Shown: positions 24,792 to 34,235 of the stretch, one piece after another
Layout: each line of letters opens with the position of its first letter
Numbering within the stretch: position 1 is the stretch's first letter
Position numbers and translations under genes: made by a program
Notes under the pieces: model-generated
Told to the model about the DNA's origin: nothing
What the model saw: the letters and a program-made list of their open reading frames with translations, nothing else
The model's database searches: none
Assembly (NCBI RefSeq): GCF_001261735.1
Contig: NZ_CVRP01000014.1
Location: 62,001 to 126,000, forward strand
From: Dysgonomonas sp. BGC7
GTDB lineage: Bacteria; Bacteroidota; Bacteroidia; Bacteroidales; Dysgonomonadaceae
Direction: 5' to 3'
DNA: 64,000 nucleotides

Positions 24792-25879
24792 TCTTTATCC
24801 CACAAGCTCTCTATTGCATTTACAGCATTAGAGGTAAATGTTTCCATTAGTTTAAAATCTTTCTCGCCTAGCTTCTCCTTTCCTTCTTCATTGTTTATGG
24901 CGGAAACAGGAAGCAATTCGAAAAAAGTAGGAGTATCTTTATCCTTCATCAACTTATGCACCCATACCAAAGAATAGTCGCAAGAATCTATGCGGACAGG
25001 ATTATCGCCATCTTTGCTGATGTCTATCTTTACCATCATACCGCCTCGTGTATTGGTCAACTTCATATTAGATATAAGATTGCCCATCGAATAGACTATT
25101 ACATTCTTTATGCCAAGGCTATCTTTTCTTATATCGATAGGTTGCACCACATGCGGATGCCCTCCTATTACCAGTTGCACACCATTCTTAACAAGGAAAT
25201 CGGCAAGTTGTTGCTGTTCTTTGTTGTGTTTTAGTACATATTCTTGCCCCCAGTGTACATTGGCTACAATTATATCAGCTTTCATCGTTTTGGCCAGAGA
25301 AATATCTTTCAGTATTATTTTTCTGTCAATATAGTTTACTACGTTAGGGGGAACAGGATCAAAATGATTAGTTCCATAAGTATAATTCAGCATGGCTATT
25401 CGGATGCCGTTCTTTATCATCATCAATGGATAGTAAAGTTCTCTTTTTTCTTTATTGAGGAATGTTCCTGTATGCTTCACTTTCATCGAATCCAGAACCA
25501 TTATAGTACGCTCAAGTCCACGTTTCCTCTTATCCAGAATATGGTTGTTGGCAGTGAGGAAAACATCAAATCCGGCTTCTTTAAGAGCGTATGCATATTC
25601 GTCGGGAGAACCGAACATAGGATAGCCCGTAAATGCTTTTCCGGGAAGTGTTGTCTCCAGATTTACAACAGCAATATCCGCCTCTTTTATTTCTTCGGAA
25701 ACATTCTTAAAATAAGCTGAATAGTCGTATCCATTTGTAGTTTTAGCCACATCTAACTGAGCTTGATGCTGCATAGCATCTCCGGCAAACAGAAAGCTAA
25801 CTTTCTGTTGTTGTGAATAAGCAACGACTGAGACGAGAGTAATAGAAATAGAAAGAAGTATAAGGTATTTTATAATCAT
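24788..25879 (-). CDS. CapA-family metallophosphatase-like protein
   Basis: 363 residues. Signal peptide (MIIKYLILLSISITLVSVVAYSQ, cleaved near 22) followed by a calcineurin-like fold of the CapA/PGA_cap family. Motifs seen are FAGDAMQH (metal Asp), VVNLETTL, TANNHILDKRKRG (Asn-His), NVHWGQEY, GGHPHVVQPID and YSMGNLISN. CapA of Bacillus takes part in poly-gamma-glutamate capsule export; most Bacteroidetes members are unassigned periplasmic phosphoesterase-like proteins, and no other pgs/cap genes are present here. It starts 12 bp after trkH ends, suggesting one operon. Confidence 0.85.
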   Translation of the reverse strand: MIIKYLILLSISITLVSVVAYSQQQKVSFLFAGDAMQHQAQLDVAKTTNGYDYSAYFKNVSEEIKEADIAVVNLETTLPGKAFTGYPMFGSPDEYAYALKEAGFDVFLTANNHILDKRKRGLERTIMVLDSMKVKHTGTFLNKEKRELYYPLMMIKNGIRIAMLNYTYGTNHFDPVPPNVVNYIDRKIILKDISLAKTMKADIIVANVHWGQEYVLKHNKEQQQLADFLVKNGVQLVIGGHPHVVQPIDIRKDSLGIKNVIVYSMGNLISNMKLTNTRGGMMVKIDISKDGDNPVRIDSCDYSLVWVHKLMKDKDTPTFFELLPVSAINNEEGKEKLGEKDFKLMETFTSNAVNAIESLWDKE

Positions 25880-25891
25880 AACTAGAAATCT

Positions 25892-27349
25892 TTATCTTTT
25901 CCAAAAAGCCGGCATAAAGAGAGATAACACAGTAAATAATTCGAGGCGCCCCGTCAGCATAAGAAAACAGAGATACCACTTGGATGCTACAGGTACTTCA
26001 GAGAAACTTCCGGTATGACCAATCTCCGCCAATCCACCACCCACATTGCCCAGACAGGAAATGGCAGCTCCAAGAGAGTTTTCGAAGCCCATACCCGACA
26101 ACGATAAAAGCAAACAGCTAACAATAAGAATAGCCAAATATAGGAAGATAAAGGCTAGTACTTTGGTTACTATATCTATGGATATTACATTCCCGTTCAG
26201 CCTGATTGGTAATATCGCATTGGGGTGTACCTGTCTTTTAAACTCATTTATGGAGTTCTTGAACAAAATGATTACCCTCACTATTTTTATCCCCCCCGCT
26301 GTAGATCCGGCACATGCGCCAAAAATCATAAATATGATGACCATAAATTGATAGAATGGTCCCCAATCCATAAAATTTTCTGTAGAATGGCAAGTTGTTG
26401 TAAGCACCGACACTACTTGAAACAGAGATGTACGGAAAGTTTTTTCTATACCCTCCATTTTTCCCGAGAAGTAGAGCCCGAACCCTATAATGAATACAAA
26501 TATTATAATAATTAACACATACCATTTGAACTCTTCATTTTTCAGTAATTTCTTCGTATCACCTTTCATAAAGAAATAGATCAGCGGAAAGTTAATACCA
26601 CCGATGAACATAAATACGGTTATCACATATTCTATATAGGCCGAGTCCCAATAGGCAATACTATTATTCTTAGTAGAAAATCCGGCAGTAGATATAGTTG
26701 TAAATGCGTGACAAACAGAGTCAAATAAATTCATTGGCCCCATCCAAAGCAACAGAATAAGAGCTGTAGTAAGAAATATGTAAACTACCCAAAGCCGTTT
26801 TGCTATTTGTGAGATACGTGGACGAAATTTGTCATATCCAATTCCTGTAACCTCTGTGTCATATAATACAGAAGCGTTACCACCCATTGGCAGAATAGTG
26901 GCGACAAAGACCACAATACCGAGTCCTCCCATCCATTGAGTAATACTACGCCAAAACAGCAACCCTTTGGGCATACTCTCAATATCGGTAAGAATAGTGG
27001 CCCCTGTAGCAGTAAGCCCGGATATGGTTTCGAAATAAGCATCGCAAACCTCATTTATAGAACCACTAAGATAGAAAGGAAGCATCCCGAAAGCCGATAG
27101 TACAATCCAGCTTAGAGCCACCATAAGAAAACTTTCCCGTTTTCCTATAGGCTTTGGATAATCGTCTGTGCCGGCAAGACGCATAAATATACCGGCAAAG
27201 AAAGTGATAGTGGAACTTATAAGCATAGGGTCTCCCGTGGCTTCGTGAAGATAGAACGAAACAACAGTAGAAAACATCATAAACATGGATTCGATAATAA
27301 GAAGAAATCCAAGTGTTTTTAATATAAAGCGAAAATTGAAACTACCCAT
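25892..27349 (-). CDS. trkH: TrkH-family potassium uptake protein
   Basis: 485-residue inner-membrane K+ transporter. It is built from four M1-P-M2 repeats, with selectivity-filter regions visible as SGLTATGATI, TTISTAGFSTKN, VLTTTCHSTENF and SCLGNVGGGLAEIG. The loop GACAGSTAGGIKIVR is also characteristic of TrkH. Length is normal for the family. The regulatory subunit TrkA is encoded 22 bp upstream, and the pair forms a gated K+ uptake channel. Confidence 0.95.
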   Translation of the reverse strand: MGSFNFRFILKTLGFLLIIESMFMMFSTVVSFYLHEATGDPMLISSTITFFAGIFMRLAGTDDYPKPIGKRESFLMVALSWIVLSAFGMLPFYLSGSINEVCDAYFETISGLTATGATILTDIESMPKGLLFWRSITQWMGGLGIVVFVATILPMGGNASVLYDTEVTGIGYDKFRPRISQIAKRLWVVYIFLTTALILLLWMGPMNLFDSVCHAFTTISTAGFSTKNNSIAYWDSAYIEYVITVFMFIGGINFPLIYFFMKGDTKKLLKNEEFKWYVLIIIIFVFIIGFGLYFSGKMEGIEKTFRTSLFQVVSVLTTTCHSTENFMDWGPFYQFMVIIFMIFGACAGSTAGGIKIVRVIILFKNSINEFKRQVHPNAILPIRLNGNVISIDIVTKVLAFIFLYLAILIVSCLLLSLSGMGFENSLGAAISCLGNVGGGLAEIGHTGSFSEVPVASKWYLCFLMLTGRLELFTVLSLFMPAFWKR

Positions 27350-27371
27350 AGCTTATAAAGTTGTGGAAGAA

Positions 27372-28709
27372 CTAATGGAAGAACTTCTCTGCATCGCGAA
27401 GAGCATCATCAAGACAGAATACAACCACATGGTCGTATGGCTCAATCAACGTATCCCCGTCAATCATCATCGGCTCCCCATTGCGTATCAATCCCCCTAA
27501 TGTTACATTCTTAGGTAATATTATCTTCTTAACCTCTTTCTTAGTTATACGGGAATTAGGACGGGCTATAATTTCTGCCACATCGGCATTTGCAATAGTA
27601 AGAGATTTAACATTTGAGATATCAGCACTCAACAAAAATCTATAGATATTATTTACTGTAATCAGCCTTTTGTTAATTATAGAACCTATATCTAAGTTTT
27701 CTGCCATCGAAATATAGTCCATATTTTCTACTTCTGCCACTGTTTTACGCACACCGTACCGTTTCGCAGCCATACAAGCCAAAATATTTGCCTCCGAATT
27801 GCCGGTAACAGCAACAAACGCATCCATTTCTTTAATGCCTTCCTGTAATAGAAATTCTGCGTTTCGCCCGTCATTATTAAAGACCGTCACATTTCGTGGA
27901 AGCCTTTCAAGTAGCTGATAAGACTTGTCTTTGTCCGATTCCAATAGTTTAATATTGGTATTATCGGGGAGATACTGGCTGGTACGTATAGCAATACGGC
28001 TACCTCCCATTATCATAACATTTTTCACCTCAAAATTAGCTTTCCCTGTTATAAGAGACAAATCTTCGACATTGTCTTTTGTCGCAGTAAAAAAGACAAT
28101 ATCTCCTGCCAACACCTTGTCTTTACCTGTAGGTATGATAGTGATATTGTTGCGCTTTATAGCTACTATATGAAATTTCTTATCTTCTGCCCCCAAGTCG
28201 TAAAGATGCTTATCTACAAGTTCAGAGTTTTCGCGGACTTTAATTCCAACAAGAATAATCGCTCCCCCACAAAGCTCTATCCATTGACGTACCCAAGGAC
28301 GCTTAAGAGCCGAAACAATTTCTTTGGCAGCAAGCATTTCAGGATATACCATAGAATCCACGCCTAGCTTTTCAAAGAATTCTCTATTCTTGGGTAATAA
28401 ATATTCATAATTATCGATGCGTGCAAATGTTTTTTTTGCACCCATATTGGTAGCAAGCATACATGCAGTAATATTAATGGACTCATCAGGCGTAACGGCA
28501 ATAAAGAAATCCGCTTCTTTGATACCTACCTCAGTCAGGTCTTTTAAAGATGTGCATGAGCCTGTCATAGTCATCATTTCGAGATTGCTTCTGGAAAAAT
28601 TTAGTTTCTCCTTGTCCGGATCCATCAATACTACATCCTGATTCTCTCCTGATAAAAGTTTCGACAAATGCGTTCCTACAGCTCCTGCTCCTGCTATTAC
28701 TACCCTCAT
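27372..28709 (-). CDS. trkA: Trk potassium system subunit TrkA
   Basis: 445-residue cytoplasmic regulator of TrkH, with two tandem units each made of a nucleotide-binding RCK_N Rossmann fold and an RCK_C domain. The first opens MRVVIAGAGAVGTHLSKLL and the second VKNVMIMGGSRIAIRTSQYL near residue 229. The first glycine motif is intact (GAGAVG), while the second is degenerate (GGSRIA), as often seen in TrkA. RCK_C parts lie at about 145-225 and 370-445. It stands between dxs (12 bp upstream) and trkH. Confidence 0.95.
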   Translation of the reverse strand: MRVVIAGAGAVGTHLSKLLSGENQDVVLMDPDKEKLNFSRSNLEMMTMTGSCTSLKDLTEVGIKEADFFIAVTPDESINITACMLATNMGAKKTFARIDNYEYLLPKNREFFEKLGVDSMVYPEMLAAKEIVSALKRPWVRQWIELCGGAIILVGIKVRENSELVDKHLYDLGAEDKKFHIVAIKRNNITIIPTGKDKVLAGDIVFFTATKDNVEDLSLITGKANFEVKNVMIMGGSRIAIRTSQYLPDNTNIKLLESDKDKSYQLLERLPRNVTVFNNDGRNAEFLLQEGIKEMDAFVAVTGNSEANILACMAAKRYGVRKTVAEVENMDYISMAENLDIGSIINKRLITVNNIYRFLLSADISNVKSLTIANADVAEIIARPNSRITKKEVKKIILPKNVTLGGLIRNGEPMMIDGDTLIEPYDHVVVFCLDDALRDAEKFFH

Positions 28710-28721
28710 CTCAAATCAGTG

Positions 28722-30659
28722 CTAATTCGTTATTTTCGCCTGTTCAGTCACACTCGAACCCACCAAAACAGCCTGCATTCTGCGAACTAATCCGGGAACA
28801 TCAATCCCACAAAATTTATTTAATTCTTTCACTGCTCCATGTGTCACAAATTCGTCAGGTAACCCAACTCTGGTTACTTTTATGTTTTGAATATTATTTT
28901 CGGCAAAATTTTCTAAGACAGCACTGCCTAAGCCTCCATTCACAACACCGTTTTCGATAGTCATTATATTATCATAATTCTCAGCGACTTCTTTCAGCAA
29001 AGCTGTATCTATAGGTTTTAAAAATATCATATCGTAATGAGCTATGGAAAAGCCCTGTATTTCGAGCTCGGCAATAGCTTTACTTGCAGTATTACCTATA
29101 GGCCCGATTGATAATACAGCCAGATTCTTACCATCCTTCAGCTTTCTTCCTTTTCCTATTTCTATTTTTTGCATCGGACATTCCCAGTCCAAAAGCTCAC
29201 CCTGCCCTCTCGGATAGCGAATAACAAATGGCCCTTCATTTCCATATGCAGCAGTGTACATAAGATGACGCAAATAGTGCTCGTTATAAGGAGATGCGAT
29301 TGTCAAATTCGGCACACAACGCATATATGCAAGGTCGAATGCTCCATGATGTGTAGGTCCGTCTTCTCCGACAAGTCCTGCACGATCGAGACACATTATC
29401 ACATGAAGCTTCTGTAGCGCAACATCGTGAATCACCTGATCGTAAGCTCGCTGCATAAAAGAAGAATACACATTGCAGAATGGGATTAACCCTTCTTTCG
29501 CCAATCCTGCTGAATAGGTAACAGAATGTGCCTCGGCAATACCGACATCGAAAGATCGGTCAGGAAACTCTTTCATCATATAAGTCATTGACGAACCTGT
29601 TGGCATAGCGGGAGTTATACCCACAATGCGAGTATCTTTTTCGGCAAGTTCGACCAATGTATGTCCAAATACATCCTGATAAAGTTGTGGCTGATCTTTT
29701 GATTTGGCAACAATACGTACCCCTGTCTCTTTATCAAATTTGCCGGGAGCATGCCATACTGTAGCGGAAATCTCTGCCGGTTTAAAGCCTTTGCCTTTCA
29801 CAGTATGAATATGCAGCATTTTAGGACCTTTCAGGTCTTTTATATTTTGTAATATACGTATAAGCCCTCTCAGGTCGTGTCCATCTACAGGGCCAAAATA
29901 TCGAATATTAAAGCCTTCAAACAGATTTTGTTGTTTTGTCAGTAAAGACTTGAGACTGTTATTAAACCGCAGTATAAAGTTCTTGCCTTTCTCTGTGATA
30001 AGGTTGCCTTTCTTAAATTTCTGATAGACATCGTTCCTTACACGGTTATATGTAGGCGAAGTGGTCATTTTCACCAGATATTCACGGATTCCTCCGACAT
30101 TATCGTCGATAGCCATATCATTATCGTTGAGAATGATCAGAATATCGTTTGGCTGAGAATTTGCATTATTCAATGCTTCATAGGCAAGTCCTCCAGTCAT
30201 TGAACCATCTCCGATAACTGCTACTACATGTCTGTTTTCATGTTTCAATTCTGAAGCAACAGCCATCCCCAAAGCCGCAGATATCGAATTAGAAGCATGA
30301 CCTGCAATAAATGCGTCATACTCGCTTTCAGTAGGATTAGGAAAACCTGCAAGCCCTCCAAACTGCCTGTTGGTATGGAATTTGTCTTTCCTCCCTGTTA
30401 GTATTTTATGGCTATAGGCCTGATGTCCCACATCCCATACTATACGATCGTAAGGAGTATTATAAACATAGTGTAAAGCAACGGTCAACTCGACCGTACC
30501 CAGACTAGAACCAAAATGTCCGGGATTGTTACACAATTGATCTATTATAAAATTTCGTAAATCGGAACAAAGTGTCTCCAGTTCTTCTATGCTCAGATTT
30601 TTAAGATCGGACGGATAATTTACTTTTTCAAGTACCGATATATTGTGATGCTCGCTCAT
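28722..30659 (-). CDS. dxs: 1-deoxy-D-xylulose-5-phosphate synthase
   Basis: 645-residue thiamine-diphosphate enzyme that condenses pyruvate and glyceraldehyde-3-phosphate in the first step of the MEP pathway. Motifs: [33 protein letters not shown], the ThDP motif [16 protein letters not shown] ending in [15 protein letters not shown], and in the transketolase pyrimidine domain [15 protein letters not shown]. The C-terminal domain begins near 510. The start at 30659 (MSEHHNIS) fits the family; a longer reading from 30710 would add 17 unrelated residues overlapping the promoter. It heads the dxs-trkA-trkH-capA run. Confidence 0.95.
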   Translation of the reverse strand: MSEHHNISVLEKVNYPSDLKNLSIEELETLCSDLRNFIIDQLCNNPGHFGSSLGTVELTVALHYVYNTPYDRIVWDVGHQAYSHKILTGRKDKFHTNRQFGGLAGFPNPTESEYDAFIAGHASNSISAALGMAVASELKHENRHVVAVIGDGSMTGGLAYEALNNANSQPNDILIILNDNDMAIDDNVGGIREYLVKMTTSPTYNRVRNDVYQKFKKGNLITEKGKNFILRFNNSLKSLLTKQQNLFEGFNIRYFGPVDGHDLRGLIRILQNIKDLKGPKMLHIHTVKGKGFKPAEISATVWHAPGKFDKETGVRIVAKSKDQPQLYQDVFGHTLVELAEKDTRIVGITPAMPTGSSMTYMMKEFPDRSFDVGIAEAHSVTYSAGLAKEGLIPFCNVYSSFMQRAYDQVIHDVALQKLHVIMCLDRAGLVGEDGPTHHGAFDLAYMRCVPNLTIASPYNEHYLRHLMYTAAYGNEGPFVIRYPRGQGELLDWECPMQKIEIGKGRKLKDGKNLAVLSIGPIGNTASKAIAELEIQGFSIAHYDMIFLKPIDTALLKEVAENYDNIMTIENGVVNGGLGSAVLENFAENNIQNIKVTRVGLPDEFVTHGAVKELNKFCGIDVPGLVRRMQAVLVGSSVTEQAKITN

Positions 30660-30707
30660 AACTTCTCTATTATTTAGCTGTAAACTATTACAGGCGCAAT
30701 AAACAAG

Positions 30708-30715
30708 CAAATATA
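30708..30715 (-). promoter_or_regulatory. Possible -7 element of dxs
   Basis: Minus strand TATATTTG, 48 bp before the ATG at 30659. No TTTG was found at the expected -33 position. Confidence 0.35.
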
Positions 30716-30935
30716 TAAAACAAATATCAGTTATATGGGATAAGAAGTCTTAAATTGCTTATCAAGAATATTTATTAACAGACTCAGAAGTTCTCATTTA
30801 ATAAAAAATGAAGCTAGATATACATTTCAGAGTATCTCAGTTTTTAAAGCTCTCAGTGAAAATCAACCAAGCGACTATTTCGCCTCAGATCTTTCTACCG
30901 TTTCAATTTCTTTTATATATTCTGAAATACCTAAA
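30716..30935. other. Gap between the helicase terminator and dxs, no gene recognised
   Basis: AT-rich sequence without a convincing ORF on either strand, without tRNA-like folds and without recognisable repeats. It is probably the upstream region of dxs. Confidence 0.4.
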
Positions 30936-30966
30936 GAAAAACCGACAGAAAATACTTCTATCGGCT
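30936..30966 (-). terminator. Terminator of the DEAD-box helicase gene
   Basis: On the minus strand AGCCGATAGA pairs with TCTGTCGGTT (10 pairs, two G-U) and runs into TTTTCTTT. It lies about 95 bp beyond the stop codon. Confidence 0.6.
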
Positions 30967-31059
30967 CTTATATTATTTTAGTATAAATCCGGCCATGTTA
31001 TTTTAAGGCAGGACAAATATTTATCTTCAGGCCTATTTATTTAAGACCTTTCTCTTCTA

Positions 31060-32871
31060 TCAATATTTTGGCTTACGTCCTTTTCTGTGCCCGCCCTTGT
31101 CCGAAGACTTTGGTTTGGAAGATTTGAAATCAGAATCTCTTTTAAAGCCTCTGTCTTTGTCCGAGCGAGGAGAGAACCCGCCTCTATTACGGTCTCCGGA
31201 ACGATCTCCGCCTCCACCTCCTTGAGCAACCTCAACAGAAATACGGCGACCATTTTGTTCCTGACGGCTCATTGATTTTATTACCTTTTGTGCATCTCTT
31301 TCCGGAACTTCGAAGAAAGAAAAGTTCTGCATAATATCTATGCGTCCAATATTAACCTTCTCAGGAACAAAGTCATTTACCAGCCCCATTAGTGTAGCAG
31401 GGTTAACGTTATCGGTACGGCCAATATTTATAAAAAGTCGTGAATAACCTTTCTCTGCTCCACGACCTCCTGATGCACGATCACCTCTTTCTCTATCTTT
31501 GCGACGGGGATATAACTTATCTTCTCCTTTTACATAACGATCGGAAGGGGACTCTATTTCTTGTGCATCGCGATAGTAATCTATCAAACGATTAAATTCC
31601 AAAGCCATAACTCGTTTAATGATATCTTCTTTTTCAAGCCATTCCAGCTTACGGTAAACCGAAGGTAAAAGATTAGATATCTCATCTTCATTCACCTTCA
31701 CTTTTTCTATTCGGTCTACAAGGCTAAATAGCTGCTTTTCACAGATCTCCTCACCAGAAGGAATTACTCCTTGTTCAAATTTTTTATTAAGAATTTTTTC
31801 TAATTCCCTAATTTTACCTTTTTCCTTTACATGGACAATGGCAATTGAAGTACCTGTTTTTCCTGCACGACCGGTACGTCCGCTACGGTGTGTATAAGAC
31901 TCTGTGTCGTCAGGCAAGCCATAATTGATTACATGAGTAAGGCTGTCTACGTCCAGTCCGCGTGCGGCAACATCAGTAGCAACCAATAGTTGTATATTCT
32001 TTATACGGAATTTCTGCATCACATAGTCACGTTGTGCTTGTGAAAGATCTCCGTGCAACGAATCTGCATTATATCCGTCCTGAATCAGTTTGTCCGCTAT
32101 CTCTTGTGTTTCGCGACGGGTACGGCAAAAAATGATTCCATATATATTGGGATAAAAGTCAGCAATACGTTTCAGTGCCAAATATTTATCCTTCGCATGT
32201 ACCATGTAATATACATGTTTTACAGTGCTTGTTCCTTCATTTTTTCGTCCTACAGTTATCTCTTTTGGAGACTCCATGTATTTTTTTGTAATCTTGCTTA
32301 TCTCTTTTGGCATAGTAGCAGAGAATAGCAACATAGACCTATCGGAAGGTACTTTCGCTAATATTTCATCAATACTTTCGGTAAAGCCCATATTGAGCAT
32401 CTCGTCAGCCTCGTCAAGCACTACATATTTAACTTTAGCCAAGTCTACCGTTTTGCGATTGATTAAGTCTATCAAACGGCCCGGTGTAGCCACAATAATA
32501 TGAACCCCCCTCTTCAAAGAACGGATTTGGCTATCAATACTCGAACCTCCATATACAGGAAGTACTCGTAAATTGTCGATATATTTTGAATAATCAGCTA
32601 AATCTCCTGCTATTTGCAGACAAAGCTCACGTGTAGGACAAAGTATCAATGCTTGTGGAGCATTCTCTTTTACTTCGATTTTTTGTAGTACCGGCAGTCC
32701 GAAGGCGGCAGTTTTACCTGTCCCGGTTTGTGCCAATGCAATAACGTCTCTAATTTCGTCCAGTAGGTAAGGAATCACTTCTTCTTGTACCGGCATCGGG
32801 TTCTCATAACCCATTTCTTCGATCGCCTTGCGAATATTCGCGGCAACCCCTAACTCTTCAAATGTTTTCAT
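31060..32871 (-). CDS. DEAD-box RNA helicase (DeaD/CsdA-type)
   Basis: 603 residues from the ATG at 32871 (MKTFEELGVAANIRKAI); a longer frame from 32970 would run through the promoter. Helicase core in order: Q-motif region, AQTGTGKTAAF (motif I), PTREL (Ia), DEADEML (II), SATMP (III), then the C-terminal RecA fold with HGDLSQAQR, ATDVAARGLDVD and HRSGRTGRAG (VI). Residues about 465-550 form a DbpA-type RNA-binding domain (RLFINIGRTDNVNPATLMG), and the last 50 residues are a basic Gly/Arg/Lys-rich tail. It would unwind RNA in ribosome assembly or cold adaptation. A leader of about 90 nt precedes it. Confidence 0.93.
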   Translation of the reverse strand: MKTFEELGVAANIRKAIEEMGYENPMPVQEEVIPYLLDEIRDVIALAQTGTGKTAAFGLPVLQKIEVKENAPQALILCPTRELCLQIAGDLADYSKYIDNLRVLPVYGGSSIDSQIRSLKRGVHIIVATPGRLIDLINRKTVDLAKVKYVVLDEADEMLNMGFTESIDEILAKVPSDRSMLLFSATMPKEISKITKKYMESPKEITVGRKNEGTSTVKHVYYMVHAKDKYLALKRIADFYPNIYGIIFCRTRRETQEIADKLIQDGYNADSLHGDLSQAQRDYVMQKFRIKNIQLLVATDVAARGLDVDSLTHVINYGLPDDTESYTHRSGRTGRAGKTGTSIAIVHVKEKGKIRELEKILNKKFEQGVIPSGEEICEKQLFSLVDRIEKVKVNEDEISNLLPSVYRKLEWLEKEDIIKRVMALEFNRLIDYYRDAQEIESPSDRYVKGEDKLYPRRKDRERGDRASGGRGAEKGYSRLFINIGRTDNVNPATLMGLVNDFVPEKVNIGRIDIMQNFSFFEVPERDAQKVIKSMSRQEQNGRRISVEVAQGGGGGDRSGDRNRGGFSPRSDKDRGFKRDSDFKSSKPKSSDKGGHRKGRKPKY

Positions 32872-32967
32872 TAAAAATTTCAAATATCTATTTGTGGTAA
32901 AAAGCCCATTGGCTTGCTCCCACCCCAAAGAATATTCGACATAAGAGAGTCTGCCAATAAGAAGGCG

Positions 32968-32975
32968 CAAAGGTA
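32968..32975 (-). promoter_or_regulatory. -7 element of the DEAD-box helicase gene
   Basis: Minus strand TACCTTTG, matching TAnnTTTG. A TTG at 33000-32998 is 22 bp upstream. It predicts a 5' leader of about 90 nt. Confidence 0.45.
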
Positions 32976-33050
32976 GTGATTAGTTTTCAAGTTTTTACAA
33001 GAATTTAGAATAAGTTTTCATGAACATCGGTACAGAAGAATAAAAAATAC

Positions 33051-33058
33051 TATTTTTG
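33051..33058 (+). promoter_or_regulatory. -7 element of the FKBP gene
   Basis: Perfect TAnnTTTG match, TATTTTTG, 68 bp before the start codon. No clear -33 element. Confidence 0.4.
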
Positions 33059-33125
33059 CAATGCTTTACAATAAACTTAATCTCTTATAACTAAGATATA
33101 AATCGAATTTGTAAATAATATTAAT

Positions 33126-34148
33126 ATGAAAAAATTATTACTTTTCTCATTCACTGCTTTTGCAATGCTTAGTCCGATAACTATATTGGCTCAGAAAAAG
33201 GGCAAAATGCAAAAGGTTGCTCCGGCAGAAGTTATTTTAAAGACTAAAGCAGACTCTCTGTCATATGCATTAGGTGCCAATCTTGTTCAAAACGGACTTA
33301 CCCCTTATTTGGCACAGATGAAGGTTTTAACGGATACTGCACAAGTAAACAGTGACTATAAATCTAAAATAGCCAACGAAGCAGATGCTGCAAAAAAGAG
33401 CAAATTAGTAAAAGAATTGAATTTCAAACTGGATTCGATAAATAAGGCCAATACTCAAAATCTGGAACAGTTCTTAGCAGGATTTAAACAAACGATGAAT
33501 CAGAAAGAAGAAAATTCAGCATTTAATACCGGTGTTGCTATAGGAAGTCAGCTATCTACTATGACAAAGAATTTTTCTAAAGAAGTTCTTGAAAATGAGA
33601 GCGAATTCAATACCAATATTTTCATATCAGCTTTCTCTAAAAGCTTGAAAAACGAAAAAGCACTTATAGAAAATTCAGAGCAATTGATTCAGAGTGCAGC
33701 TCAAAAAGCTCAGGAAAGGCAAGAAGCAAAAAAAGCAGAAGAACTAAAAGCAGAGTACAAAACTCAGATAGAAGAAGGGGACAAATTTATGTCGGAAAAT
33801 AAACTGAAAGATGGAGTAGTTACTCTTCCCAGCGGCTTACAGTACAAAACTATAACAATGGGAACAGGAGAGAAACCGACTGATAATGATCGGGTAACTG
33901 TACACTACAAAGGAACTCTTGTAGACGGAACAGTTTTTGACAGCAGCCTAGACAGAGGTGAGCCTACTACATTTGGAGTAACTCAGGTTATTAAAGGATG
34001 GACAGAGGCTCTCAAGCTAATGCCTGTGGGTTCTAAATGGATACTTTATATTCCTTACGATCTGGCTTATGGTAGTCGCGATCAGGGAACAATCAAGCCA
34101 TTCTCTAATCTTATATTTGAAGTTGATCTGATCGAGATTGCAAAATAA
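33126..34148 (+). CDS. Exported FKBP-type peptidyl-prolyl cis-trans isomerase
   Basis: 340 residues. A signal peptide (cleaved near LSPITILAQ) is followed by a long helical FKBP_N-type dimerisation region (about 35-225), which repeats the theme LSYALGANLVQNGL and FNTGVAIGSQLSTMTKNF and has many Lys/Glu. The C-terminal FKBP domain (about 235-340) contains LPSGLQYKTITMGTGEKP, VTVHYKGTLVDGTVFDSS and GWTEALKLMPVGSKW. It resembles E. coli FkpA/Mip periplasmic chaperone-isomerases. It stands alone between its own promoter and a terminator. Confidence 0.93.
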   Translation: MKKLLLFSFTAFAMLSPITILAQKKGKMQKVAPAEVILKTKADSLSYALGANLVQNGLTPYLAQMKVLTDTAQVNSDYKSKIANEADAAKKSKLVKELNFKLDSINKANTQNLEQFLAGFKQTMNQKEENSAFNTGVAIGSQLSTMTKNFSKEVLENESEFNTNIFISAFSKSLKNEKALIENSEQLIQSAAQKAQERQEAKKAEELKAEYKTQIEEGDKFMSENKLKDGVVTLPSGLQYKTITMGTGEKPTDNDRVTVHYKGTLVDGTVFDSSLDRGEPTTFGVTQVIKGWTEALKLMPVGSKWILYIPYDLAYGSRDQGTIKPFSNLIFEVDLIEIAK

Positions 34149-34165
34149 ATAAGATCTATAAAAAC

Positions 34166-34208
34166 AAAATATCCGAAGTGGGCTATATGCTTCCTTCGGA
34201 TATTTTTT
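34166..34208. terminator. Terminator of the FKBP gene
   Basis: AAAATATCCGAAG (34166-34178) pairs perfectly over 13 bp with CTTCGGATATTTT (34194-34206), and the T tract continues. It faces the exuT-like gene and can serve both directions. Confidence 0.85.
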
Positions 34209-34235
34209 TGAACTAATATATTAAAACACGGAATC

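Noticed and set aside
30660-30710. N-terminal extension of Dxs by 17 residues
   Set aside because: The extension is unlike any Dxs N-terminus and would begin at the -7 element; the ATG at 30659 fits the family.
32872-32970. N-terminal extension of the DEAD-box helicase by 33 residues
   Set aside because: It precedes the usual family start (MKTFEELG) and reaches into the promoter region, so it is probably untranslated leader.
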